A stretch of 5,738 nt of DNA from Actinomycetota bacterium (GTDB lineage Bacteria > Actinomycetota > Acidimicrobiia > Spongiisociales > ZC4RG35), in contig JAKEHF010000036.1 of NCBI GenBank assembly GCA_022615295.1, positions 1 through 5,738 on the forward strand, written 5' to 3'. Numbering within the stretch: the stretch's first letter is position 1; the number at the start of each line of letters is the position of its first letter. Below are positions 1-5,145 of the stretch, piece by piece. Position numbers and translations under genes: made by a program. The notes below the pieces were generated by a model. The model was not told the origin of the DNA. It saw only the letters and a list, made by a program, of their open reading frames with translations, and ran no database searches.

Positions 1-648
1 CATCTGGTTCATGGTCGTCGCGAGACGATCGATCTCGTCATCGGTGCCGGGTTGGGGCACCCTTCGGTGCAGGTCGGTGGTGCTGATCGAGGCCACCTCG
101 GTCCTGATGTCCTCGACCGGTCGCAGGGTCCGGCCTACGAGCCACCAAACCAAGGCAGCGAGGAGCATGATCACCGCCGGGATGGTCAGAGCCAAGGCGA
201 CGGCCAAGGTCGTCGTACTCTCCGTGACCACGTCATAGGTGGTTCCCACAAGAAGTGTGCCGCCGCCTACTGGTCGGCTGAGCACGCGGAACAGGTCGTC
301 GTCGACCTCGACCACCTTCATGGTCTGGATGGTTTCCGTTCCCGGGTTCGAGCTCAGCCGCAACGGTGGCTCGCCCTCCAGGTTTGGCGTCGAGGCCACC
401 ACCAAACCGTCCCCGTCGACCAGCTGGACAAAACCCTCAGCCCCGCTTAGGGAGAAGCGGTCTGGTCGTTCACCATCTCTGAGAAGGGACGTGATGTCGT
501 CCGCTCGATGGGTGAGGGCTTGATCGAGACTCGCGGTCATGGCTCCCCGCTGGAGCAGCACGATCACCACTCCGGCGACGGCCAGGACCAGGGCTGCCAG
601 GGCGCCGGCGACGAGGGTGAGCCGGAAACGAATCGTGTGCGGAATCAA
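1..648 (-). CDS. Sensor histidine kinase, N-terminal part (3' end cut by window edge)
   Basis: Membrane sensor kinase expected to autophosphorylate on a His and pass phosphate to the response regulator encoded just upstream. The 216 visible codons give a short cytoplasmic N-terminus, TM1 at about residues 10-32, an extracytoplasmic sensor region of about 110 residues (34-144), TM2 at about 146-172, and a HAMP linker opening with LRPVEDI (175-181) and closing with DDEIDRLATTMNQM (203-216). The HAMP pattern (conserved Pro, closing Glu) is typical of OmpR-partner kinases. The H-box and ATPase domain should lie just outside the left edge. The start is TTG at 648, in the same frame as the regulator and only three bases after its TGA stop. 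The next in-frame ATG (Met37) would delete TM1, so TTG is preferred. The sensor region has no sensor fold I can name, so the stimulus is unknown. Being cut by the window is not a pseudogene sign. Confidence 0.9.
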   Translation of the reverse strand, partial: MIPHTIRFRLTLVAGALAALVLAVAGVVIVLLQRGAMTASLDQALTHRADDITSLLRDGERPDRFSLSGAEGFVQLVDGDGLVVASTPNLEGEPPLRLSSNPGTETIQTMKVVEVDDDLFRVLSRPVGGGTLLVGTTYDVVTESTTTLAVALALTIPAVIMLLAALVWWLVGRTLRPVEDIRTEVASISTTDLHRRVPQPGTDDEIDRLATTMNQM

Positions 649-651
649 GGC

Positions 652-1332
652 TCACCCACCGTCCGAGGCCAGCCGATAGCCGGCGTGACGGATGGTCTGG
701 ATGGCGTGTCGCCCGAAGGGCTCGTCGATCCTGGAGCGGAGTCTCCTGATGTACACCTCGACGATGTTCGGATCACCCTCGAACTCGTACTCCCACACTC
801 CGTCCAAGATCTCTCTCTTACTCAGCACCTGTCCCGCTCGTCGCATCAGGAATTCGAGGACATCGAATTGACGGGCGGTGAGCTGAAGCTCGATCTCTCC
901 TCGCCAGACACGCCGTTGGGCCGGTTCGATGCGTAGATCACCGGCCTCGATGGGCGCCGGATCCCGAGCCCCGACCCGGCGGAGCAGACCACGAACCCTG
1001 GCCACAAGCACTGCAAAGGAGAACGGCTTGGTTATGTAGTCATCGGCCCCGGTGTCGAGCGCTTCCGCCTCGTCCAGGTCGCCGTCCTTGGCGGTGAGCA
1101 TCAGGATCGGGGTCCAGTCCCCGGACTCCCTCAGGTCCGCGCAGATCTGAAAGCCGTTACGCCCCGGGAGCAGGATGTCGAGGATGATGAGGTCGTAGGT
1201 TCCCTCGGTCGCCAGCCACAGCCCGTTGGACCCGTCCAGGGCAACCTCCACCGTGAAACCCTCCGCCTCGAGGCCGCGCCTCACCATGGTGGCGATCTTC
1301 TTGTCGTCCTCGACGAGGAGGATCTTCACCAC
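652..1332 (-). CDS. OmpR/PhoB-family response regulator
   Basis: Cytoplasmic DNA-binding response regulator of 226 residues, the usual length for the family. The receiver domain (about 1-120) has the acidic pair D9/D10, the phospho-acceptor D52 in LIILDILLPG, T80 in LMLTAKD and K102 in YITKPF, so all phosphorylation residues are present. The C-terminal winged helix (about 128-224) has the expected pattern: LTARQFDVLEFLMRRAGQVL, then the recognition-helix segment NIVEVYIRRLRSRID and the wing IQTIRHAGYRL. The start is GTG at 1332; a GGGAG lies about 7 nt upstream, and the second codon is also GTG, a slightly weaker alternative. It is the first gene of a two-gene operon with the kinase and is divergent from a PepSY gene about 110 nt away, which it may control. 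Resemblance is to the MprA/CseB/TcrA-like actinobacterial regulators, but I cannot assign a specific orthologue. Confidence 0.95.
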   Translation of the reverse strand: MVKILLVEDDKKIATMVRRGLEAEGFTVEVALDGSNGLWLATEGTYDLIILDILLPGRNGFQICADLRESGDWTPILMLTAKDGDLDEAEALDTGADDYITKPFSFAVLVARVRGLLRRVGARDPAPIEAGDLRIEPAQRRVWRGEIELQLTARQFDVLEFLMRRAGQVLSKREILDGVWEYEFEGDPNIVEVYIRRLRSRIDEPFGRHAIQTIRHAGYRLASDGG

Positions 1333-1408
1333 CGCATTCTCCCACCGTCACCTGACCGGCGGCTGAACGATGTCGTTGGGAGTCAGGCTGGGGTAAGGGC
1401 AGCTTCCC

Positions 1409-1414
1409 TATGTT
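1409..1414 (+). promoter_or_regulatory. Possible -10 element of the PepSY gene
   Basis: TATGTT fits the TAnnnT -10 pattern and is the only good match in the 109-nt divergent gap. A transcript would begin near 1420-1422. No convincing -35 hexamer lies 16-19 nt upstream, which would suit a promoter helped by an activator such as the neighbouring regulator; that is inference. The region also has a short AGGG/CCCT inverted repeat (1396-1399 and 1406-1409). Confidence 0.3.
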
Positions 1415-1441
1415 GCGATCATGACGAGGGAAGGACAGAGG

Positions 1442-1756
1442 ATGCGTGACAGGACGAAGCTGCTGTTGATTGGAGTGGCGGCGACGGCTGCCGCGGCCCT
1501 TCCGGCCATCGCCCAGGCCAGCGCTGACGACGATCGCGCCGAGGTTCCCGCTACAGGGACCGACCTGGAGCGGGGGTCGGAGGCGGCCATCGCTCATCTC
1601 GGCGGGGGCAGGGTGACCGGCTCCGAGGTGGGGGACGAAGAGAGCTACTACGAGATCGAGGTCACACTTGAGGACGGCCGACAGGTCGACGTTCAACTGG
1701 ACGAGAGCTTTGATGTGGTCGGCAGCGAAAACGACGGCGCTGAAACCGACGACTGA
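1442..1756 (+). CDS. Exported PepSY-domain small protein
   Basis: Small exported protein of 104 residues. A Sec-type signal peptide is visible: basic start MRDRTK, hydrophobic core LLLIGVAATAAAALPAIA, and probable cleavage after AQA (residue 26) or ASA (28). The mature part is acidic and contains one PepSY-like unit: an amphipathic helix (about 44-54, SEAAIAHLGGG) followed by strands YYEIEVTLEDGRQVDVQLD (about 69-87) and a final VVGSE. PepSY domains are proposed to inhibit proteases or bind extracytoplasmic ligands, and often sit beside two-component systems; here the regulator-kinase pair is divergently encoded. I chose ATG 1442 because GGAAGG lies 7 nt upstream and the signal peptide is then of normal shape. 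An in-frame ATG at 1421 would add MTREGQR and lacks an SD, but could be a leaderless start. No cysteine is present and no lipobox, so it should be soluble and secreted. Confidence 0.85.
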   Translation: MRDRTKLLLIGVAATAAAALPAIAQASADDDRAEVPATGTDLERGSEAAIAHLGGGRVTGSEVGDEESYYEIEVTLEDGRQVDVQLDESFDVVGSENDGAETDD

Positions 1757-1809
1757 GCGATCCGAATCCAACTCGGTTCCAATCTCGGGGCTCGGTCAGG
1801 GTGACACGA

Positions 1810-1826
1810 ACGGGTGGTGCACCCGT
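1810..1826 (+). terminator. Inverted repeat downstream of the PepSY gene
   Basis: ACGGGTG-GTG-CACCCGT is a perfect 7-bp inverted repeat with a 3-nt loop, 54 nt past the PepSY stop and 163 nt before the OsmC start. It lacks a U-tract, so it could be a U-less terminator hairpin of the kind proposed in Actinobacteria, or a dimeric protein-binding site. The remainder of the 1757-1988 gap shows no further gene; the frame of the OsmC gene stays open through it, but codon content there and the overlap with PepSY argue against a longer protein. Confidence 0.35.
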
Positions 1827-1988
1827 CGCCAGCCCGCGCATCGGAGGCGGATCCACGGGATGGGCCTTCCCTTGGTGCCCGGCCTGGCCGTCGTCGGTGG
1901 TCGAGAGCTTCGGACCGTGGGGGCCGCGGTGTGGTCTTGTCACTCGATACGATCCAGATGGACTCTTTCGTCGAGAGCGAGGTCACAG

Positions 1989-2501
1989 ATGGACAGCGAT
2001 CAGATCGGCCGTTCGATCGACAACGCAGTCGGCTATCTCACGGAGAACCCGGAGAAGGCCCGTTACATCGACCGCCCCGCGATCGCTGTTGTCGACGGTC
2101 TCCGGGCCGAGGTCACCGGCCAGCATGGCGAGACCCTGGTGTCCGACATGCCGAGGAGTGTCGGGGGAGGTGGTACCGCACCCACACCCGGCTGGTTCAT
2201 GCGGGCCGCCATCGCAGGCTGTGATGCCACGGTGATCGCGATGAGAGCAGCTCACGAGGGTGTGGCGTTGACCACGTTGGAGGTGACGGTGACCAGCGAG
2301 TCGGACGATCGCGGGTTCCTCGGCATCGACGACTCCCTCCCCGCTGGTCCTCTCAACGCTCAGGTGCAGGTCAAGATCGCTGCCGATGGTGTTCCGGAGG
2401 AGAAGCTGCGTGAGATCGTGGAATGGGCCGAACGTCACTCGCCGGTCTCCGACGCCCTTAGGCGGGCCGTGCCCACCGACGTCGTGGTCGAGGTCGTCTA
2501 G
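1989..2501 (+). CDS. OsmC-family protein, second Cys replaced by Ser
   Basis: Cytoplasmic OsmC/Ohr-superfamily protein of 170 residues. OsmC/Ohr enzymes reduce organic hydroperoxides with two cysteines. The family pattern is clear: SVGGGGTAPTPGWF (57-70), then the helix carrying the first conserved cysteine, C78 in AIAGCDATVIAMRAA, the strand TTLEVTVTSESD (95-106), and the C-terminal helix EKLREIVEWAERHSPVSDAL (138-157). In active peroxidases that last motif normally reads with Cys before Pro-Val; here it is S151, so a classical two-cysteine peroxidase cycle looks impossible. It could be a substrate-binding or differently acting OsmC branch. Start: ATG 1989 with GAGG at 1979-1982, 6 nt upstream. 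The same frame is open back to 1668, but that would overlap PepSY and add residues with no OsmC match. It appears to be a single-gene unit; no firm promoter was found (TACGAT at 1948-1953 is a weak -10 candidate). Confidence 0.88.
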   Translation: MDSDQIGRSIDNAVGYLTENPEKARYIDRPAIAVVDGLRAEVTGQHGETLVSDMPRSVGGGGTAPTPGWFMRAAIAGCDATVIAMRAAHEGVALTTLEVTVTSESDDRGFLGIDDSLPAGPLNAQVQVKIAADGVPEEKLREIVEWAERHSPVSDALRRAVPTDVVVEVV

Positions 2502-2516
2502 ACGGATATCGCCCGA

Positions 2517-2542
2517 AACCGAGCTCTCACCGGGACTCGGTT
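2517..2542 (+). terminator. Inverted repeat after the OsmC gene
   Basis: AACCGAG (2517-2523) and CTCGGTT (2536-2542) form a perfect 7-bp stem with a 12-nt loop, 16 nt beyond the OsmC stop. There is no U-tract. It may stop OsmC transcripts, but its right arm also carries the first of three CGGTT repeats leading into the next promoter, so it may equally be part of an operator. Confidence 0.35.
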
Positions 2543-2581
2543 AGCTCGAGACCGTTTCGGTTGACATGTAACCTTTCGGTT
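2538..2581 (+). promoter_or_regulatory. Three CGGTT repeats, candidate ArsR operator
   Basis: CGGTT occurs at 2538-2542, 2558-2562 and 2577-2581, that is, at 20- and 19-nt steps, close to two helical turns. The last two copies share the longer word TTTCGGTT (2555-2562 and 2574-2581); one overlaps the -35 box and the other sits in the spacer before the -10. The middle copy is also the right half of ACCG-TTT-CGGT (2551-2561). The placement over the promoter of an ArsR-type gene suggests autorepression; which protein binds is inference. Confidence 0.5.
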
Positions 2582-2590
2582 TCATATACT
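2561..2590 (+). promoter_or_regulatory. Strong sigma-70-type promoter of the ArsR-SRPBCC operon
   Basis: A perfect -35 TTGACA (2561-2566) and a near-perfect -10 TATACT (2585-2590) are separated by 18 nt. Transcription should start about 6-8 nt after the -10, at 2597-2599, so the mRNA would begin at or one or two bases before the ATG at 2599. No Shine-Dalgarno sequence exists before that ATG, which agrees with a leaderless transcript. Confidence 0.8.
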
Positions 2591-2598
2591 CCTTCCGG

Positions 2599-3360
2599 AT
2601 GGATCTGGTGTTCAAGGCGCTTTCCGATCCGACCCGGCGGGCCCTCCTCGACTCCCTGTTCGTCGAGGATGGTCAGACCTTGTCGGCGCTCGAGTCGCGA
2701 TTCGAGATGACGCGAATCGGTGTCGCCAAACATCTGGGGATTTTGGAGGCAGCCGGGTTGGTGGTCACCAGACGACGGGGTCGGGAGAAGCTGCACTTCC
2801 TCAACCCGGTTCCCATCCGTCTCGTCCACGACAGGTGGGTGAGCAAGTACACCGAGGAATGGGCCGCCGGTCTGGTCGGGCTCAAGAACGAGTTGGAGGA
2901 GATCATGGAGAAGGTGTTCGAGATCTACATCAAGACCACGCCGGAACGGCTTTGGGCGGCGATCACCGATCCCGAGACTCGGGCCCGGTACCACTTTGGC
3001 TCGCGAGTGGAGTCGGAATGGACGCCGGGTTCCGCCTACGAGATGGTGCACCCGGGTGCGCCGGGACCCCTGGTGCAGGGGGAGAATCTCGTGGTCGACC
3101 CGCCCTGGCGTCTGGTGCAGACGATGAGGGCCCAGTGGGGTCCGGAGGTGATCGCCGAGGGCACCAGCCGGGTCACCTGGGAGATCGAGCCGGTGGGTGA
3201 CTCCTGCCGGCTGACGGTGACCCACGACCAGCTCCGCGACGACGCCAGCGAAGAGCTCTACGGCGGCTGGCCGATGGTCCTCTCCGGTCTCAAGACCTGG
3301 CTAGAGACCGGCGAGCTGCTCACCACCCCCGGATCGATCATGTATGGAGGAACACGATGA
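2599..3360 (+). CDS. ArsR-type HTH regulator fused to SRPBCC (AHSA1-like) domain
   Basis: Single 253-residue polypeptide with two domains. Residues about 1-85 are an ArsR winged helix: FKALSDPTRRALLDSL (5-20), the recognition region MTRIGVAKHLGILEAAGLV (37-55) and wing RRRGREKLHFLN (58-69). The metal-sensing CxC motif of ArsR/SmtB is absent, so this is the non-metal branch. Residues about 105-245 are an SRPBCC/AHSA1-like fold (helix-grip hydrophobic pocket): VFEIYIKTTPERLWAAITDP, then WTPGSAYEM, and C-terminal YGGWPMVLSGLKTWLETGE. Such fusions are known in Actinobacteria and presumably link binding of a hydrophobic ligand to DNA release; the ligand is unknown. The gene has its own promoter 9 nt upstream and overlaps the DUF1905 gene by ATGA, implying coupled translation. 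Met103 (2905) is preceded by GGAGG (2895-2899) and begins exactly at the SRPBCC domain, so a separate SRPBCC product is possible. Confidence 0.92.
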   Translation: MDLVFKALSDPTRRALLDSLFVEDGQTLSALESRFEMTRIGVAKHLGILEAAGLVVTRRRGREKLHFLNPVPIRLVHDRWVSKYTEEWAAGLVGLKNELEEIMEKVFEIYIKTTPERLWAAITDPETRARYHFGSRVESEWTPGSAYEMVHPGAPGPLVQGENLVVDPPWRLVQTMRAQWGPEVIAEGTSRVTWEIEPVGDSCRLTVTHDQLRDDASEELYGGWPMVLSGLKTWLETGELLTTPGSIMYGGTR

Positions 3361-3641
3361 CGACCACAACCAGATTGGACAAGACCTTCACCGGGACCCT
3401 TGTGAAGAGCGGAGCAAAGGGGGGCTGGACGTATCTGATCACGGACTGGACCGCCGATTTCTTCGGCACCCGGGGGCTGGTCAGGGTGAGGGGCACCGTC
3501 GACGGTCATCCGTTCACCGCCTCTTTCATGGCGATGGGCGACGGGACCCACAAGCTGCCACTCAAAGCCCCGCTCCGAGATGGCATCGGAAAGACCGAGG
3601 GCGACCTCGTCACAGTTCACCTCATCGAGCGTCTCAGCTGA
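3357..3641 (+). CDS. DUF1905-family protein
   Basis: Small cytoplasmic protein of 94 residues, the usual size for a stand-alone DUF1905 domain. Recognisable parts are the opening strand KTFTGTLVKSG (9-19), GGWTYLITDW (22-31), GLVRVRGTVDGHPFTASFMA (40-59), the glycine turn MGDGTHKLPLKAPLRDGIG (60-78) and the closing GDLVTVHLIERL. The DUF1905 fold is a small beta-barrel of unknown biochemical role; in other proteins it is joined to a YdeI/OmdA-type helical segment, which is missing here. The ATG overlaps the TGA of the ArsR-SRPBCC gene and has a good GGAGG (3346-3350) 6 nt upstream, so the two proteins are made from one message and probably act in the same response. No signal peptide or cysteines. 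Confidence 0.85.
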   Translation: MTTTTRLDKTFTGTLVKSGAKGGWTYLITDWTADFFGTRGLVRVRGTVDGHPFTASFMAMGDGTHKLPLKAPLRDGIGKTEGDLVTVHLIERLS

Positions 3642-3704
3642 TCGAGTCCGAGACCGCGTGGTGAGGGCTCAGGTCGGGCCGCCCTTCAAGCGTCGAGCCG
3701 CCCA

Positions 3705-3710
3705 TAGAAT
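3705..3710 (+). promoter_or_regulatory. Possible -10 element before the chimeric gene
   Basis: TAGAAT fits the -10 consensus; a transcript would start near 3717 and carry the AGAGAGG ribosome site at 3722-3728. No good -35 is seen at normal spacing. If real, it belongs to the 5' donor of the chimera at 3736. Confidence 0.35.
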
Positions 3711-3735
3711 CGGCGGACGTTAGAGAGGTGACGCC

Positions 3736-4155
3736 ATGCCCGGCGCCCAGAAGAAGAGTCTCGATACCCCCGATGAGCAGTTCAGAGCCGAGGGCCTGAC
3801 CGCCGACATCGTCCAGATCGGGGAGGCTTCGGTTTCGCGAAATGTGTTCCTGTCCGGAGCCCACTGTGCTCTCGCTGCCAGAGCGATAGAGCATCGGTTG
3901 TACGAGCAGACGTGGCTGCGGGCCGATTACGACCTGCTTCCCATGCTGAGAACGCACCCGGTACCGACGTTGGTCATCCACGGGGACAAAGACTTCGTTC
4001 CCGTGGAGGTGGCTTCACACATCGCTGAGGCGATACCCGATGCCCAACTCTCCGTCCTTCCGGACTGCGGCCATTTCGCATATCTCGAGTACCCGGATCT
4101 GGTTCAGGGACAGATCACCGCGTTCCTCAAAGGCGGCCGGGTCGATCCGTCTTGA
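3736..4155 (+). CDS. Chimeric ORF: cupin-like N-terminus joined to C-terminal half of an alpha/beta hydrolase
   Basis: Open frame of 139 residues with GAGG (3725-3728) 7 nt before ATG. Residues about 47-134 match the C-terminal half of alpha/beta hydrolases related to proline iminopeptidases: a cap helix ARAIEHRLYEQTWL (48-61), then VPTLVIHGDKDFVPVEVA (76-93) with the expected catalytic acid D86, and LPDCGHFAYLEYPD (108-121) with catalytic H113. The oxyanion loop, nucleophile elbow (GxSxG) and N-terminal strands are absent, so hydrolysis is not expected. Residues about 1-41 (KKSLDTPDEQF at 6-16, then strands ADIVQIGEASVSRNVFL) resemble the N-terminus of small actinobacterial cupins of the type that continue with GWRWSEHVKP; this match is from memory. 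The simplest reading is a deletion that joined the two genes in frame near codon 41-47, leaving the cupin promoter and ribosome site. Otherwise it is simply a truncated hydrolase with a new start. Likely a decaying but still translatable gene. Confidence 0.75.
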   Translation: MPGAQKKSLDTPDEQFRAEGLTADIVQIGEASVSRNVFLSGAHCALAARAIEHRLYEQTWLRADYDLLPMLRTHPVPTLVIHGDKDFVPVEVASHIAEAIPDAQLSVLPDCGHFAYLEYPDLVQGQITAFLKGGRVDPS

Positions 4156-4186
4156 ATCCGTGAAGTGGAGGACCGCACCGACAAAT

Positions 4187-4212
4187 GGCCGTAGACCCGC
4201 ATGGCTGCGGCC
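4187..4212 (+). terminator. Hairpin after the chimeric gene
   Basis: GGCCGTAG (4187-4194) pairs with CTGCGGCC (4205-4212) through 8 positions including one U-G, with a 10-nt loop; it begins 31 nt past the stop. No U-tract follows. A rho-independent role is plausible but uncertain. The rest of 4156-4283 shows no gene. Confidence 0.4.
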
Positions 4213-4283
4213 TCATCGGCACTCCGTGGCTGAGATAGGAGCCTGTTTAGACGAGGGCGGCTGAGCCTGGTATCACCAGCGCA

Positions 4284-4418
4284 ATGGATTTGGGCTCGGT
4301 CGCATTTCTCGTGTCCACCCTAGCCGCGGTGTTGGCGATCGGCCTGCCCTTGGGCTTAGCCGCATGGAGGAGGAGACAAAACCGAGGTCCCGATGGCGGC
4401 GAACACCGTGAGCGGTGA
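4284..4418 (+). CDS. Possible small single-pass membrane protein (44 aa)
   Basis: A short frame from ATG 4284 to TGA 4416-4418 encodes 44 residues beginning MDLGSVAFLVSTLAAV. Residues about 5-27 form one continuous hydrophobic helix (ending LAIGLPLGLAAW), followed by RRRQNRG and a charged tail ending HRER. One hydrophobic span then a cluster of arginines is the signature of an N-out/C-in single-pass membrane miniprotein, and unlikely as random sequence. I do not recognise a family. There is no Shine-Dalgarno site. TATCAC at 4271-4276, with a loose TTTAGA at 4246-4251, lies where a leaderless transcript would begin at the ATG, as for the ArsR gene; this is weak. It ends 58 nt before the convergent lipoprotein gene. 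Confidence 0.5.
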   Translation: MDLGSVAFLVSTLAAVLAIGLPLGLAAWRRRQNRGPDGGEHRER

Positions 4419-4438
4419 AGTCGATCGCCTCGACCTCC

Positions 4439-4458
4439 CCGCCGCCCCAAGACGGCGG
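4439..4458. terminator. GC-rich hairpin between convergent genes
   Basis: CCGCCG (4439-4444) and CGGCGG (4453-4458) form a 6-bp stem with an 8-nt loop, between the small membrane ORF ending at 4418 and the lipoprotein gene whose stop is at 4477. Its position could serve both strands. No U-tract is present on either strand. Confidence 0.35.
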
Positions 4459-4476
4459 AGAGGTGAGGCGGGTGTC

Positions 4477-5136
4477 TCAGGGTGTGTCTTCCCCGAATAC
4501 TGGGACACCCTCCGGGCACATACGCACCTTGGGGTTCCAGTCTTCGAATATCCCCGATGGGTTGTCCTTCCATAGCCAGACATGGAGCACCCAGAGTGGG
4601 AGAGTCGGGTGCTGGTGGAGGTCGACCCCGAACAGATTGGGAGCCGACTCATCGGTCCAGGCGTCGACCGGGACGATGTACTCATGGGCGACCAGCCCGG
4701 CGATCCCACCACTGGCGTCCAACTCGTACACCAGGGCCTCCGGTGTCGTGATATCGAGAGCGCCGTCCATCAGCGTCCCGTTGAGATAGTGCAAACCCAT
4801 CCCTCCGAGCCCGGAGTTCTCGAAGCAACCCAGGTCTCCCATAGTGCTGGCGTATCCGGCCGCCTCGGCCATCGCCACGTCTTGAAACGGAGCGTTGGCC
4901 AGAGCCGCAGCCGAGATGTCGGCGGGATCAGCCGCCCCACCACCATGATCATTTGCCTCCCCCTCGGCGATTGTCGTAGTCGTCGCCGGCGGGGCGGTGG
5001 TAGTCGTCGCCTCTGGTTGGGTCGTCGCCGCTTCCGTCGTCGTCTCCGGGGCCTCGGTGTCGGCAGTCCCATCCGAAGTGCAAGCCGAGACGATGAGCAG
5101 CGAAGAGACCAATGCTGCCAGTGTTCGCTTTCTCAA
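4477..5136 (-). CDS. Lipoprotein with Thr-rich linker and His/Trp-rich domain of unknown function
   Basis: Predicted cell-surface lipoprotein of 219 residues. The signal peptide MRKRTLAALVSSLLIVSAC has a lipobox VSAC with C19 as the lipidated residue. Residues about 20-60 are a low-complexity Thr/Ala/Glu/Pro linker that should lift the domain off the membrane. The globular part (about 70-210) has features I recall from uncharacterised secreted proteins: GGMGLHYLNGTLMDG (111-125), TTPEALVYE (130-138), VAHEYIVP (149-156), DLHQHPTLPLWVLHVWLWK (172-190) and NPSGIFEDWNPKV (192-204). H116, H151, H174, H176 and H185 could bind a metal, and C104 and C207 could form a disulfide; both are inference. 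No enzyme fold is recognised. The start is TTG at 5136 with GGAGGGG directly after the stop of the DUF4242 gene upstream (9-nt gap), so it is probably the last gene of that operon. Confidence 0.85.
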   Translation of the reverse strand: MRKRTLAALVSSLLIVSACTSDGTADTEAPETTTEAATTQPEATTTTAPPATTTTIAEGEANDHGGGAADPADISAAALANAPFQDVAMAEAAGYASTMGDLGCFENSGLGGMGLHYLNGTLMDGALDITTPEALVYELDASGGIAGLVAHEYIVPVDAWTDESAPNLFGVDLHQHPTLPLWVLHVWLWKDNPSGIFEDWNPKVRMCPEGVPVFGEDTP

Positions 5137-5145
5137 AACCCCTCC

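Noticed and set aside
52..936. Plus-strand open frames opposite the kinase and regulator
   Set aside because: They are antisense shadows; the minus-strand frames carry clear kinase and regulator motifs.
1668..1988. Long N-terminal extension of the OsmC frame
   Set aside because: It overlaps the PepSY gene in another frame, adds sequence unlike OsmC proteins, and a good SD and ATG exist at 1979-1991.
2527..3225. Long minus-strand open frame opposite the ArsR-SRPBCC gene
   Set aside because: It mirrors a well-supported plus-strand gene in GC-rich DNA, and its translation (many Pro, His, Gly, Arg) matches no family I know.
3661..3700. Possible terminator after DUF1905 (GGCTC ... GAGCC)
   Set aside because: The loop is over 20 nt and no U-tract follows; the stem is too weak to call.
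4267..4279. CTGGT-ATC-ACCAG inverted repeat before the small membrane ORF
   Set aside because: Only 5-bp arms, expected by chance in a window of this size; noted in case it proves to be an operator.
4977..5050. Repetitive GTCGTC-like sequence that could be a tandem repeat
   Set aside because: It encodes the Thr-rich linker of the lipoprotein; the repetition follows from ACG/ACC threonine codons and is not a regular array.
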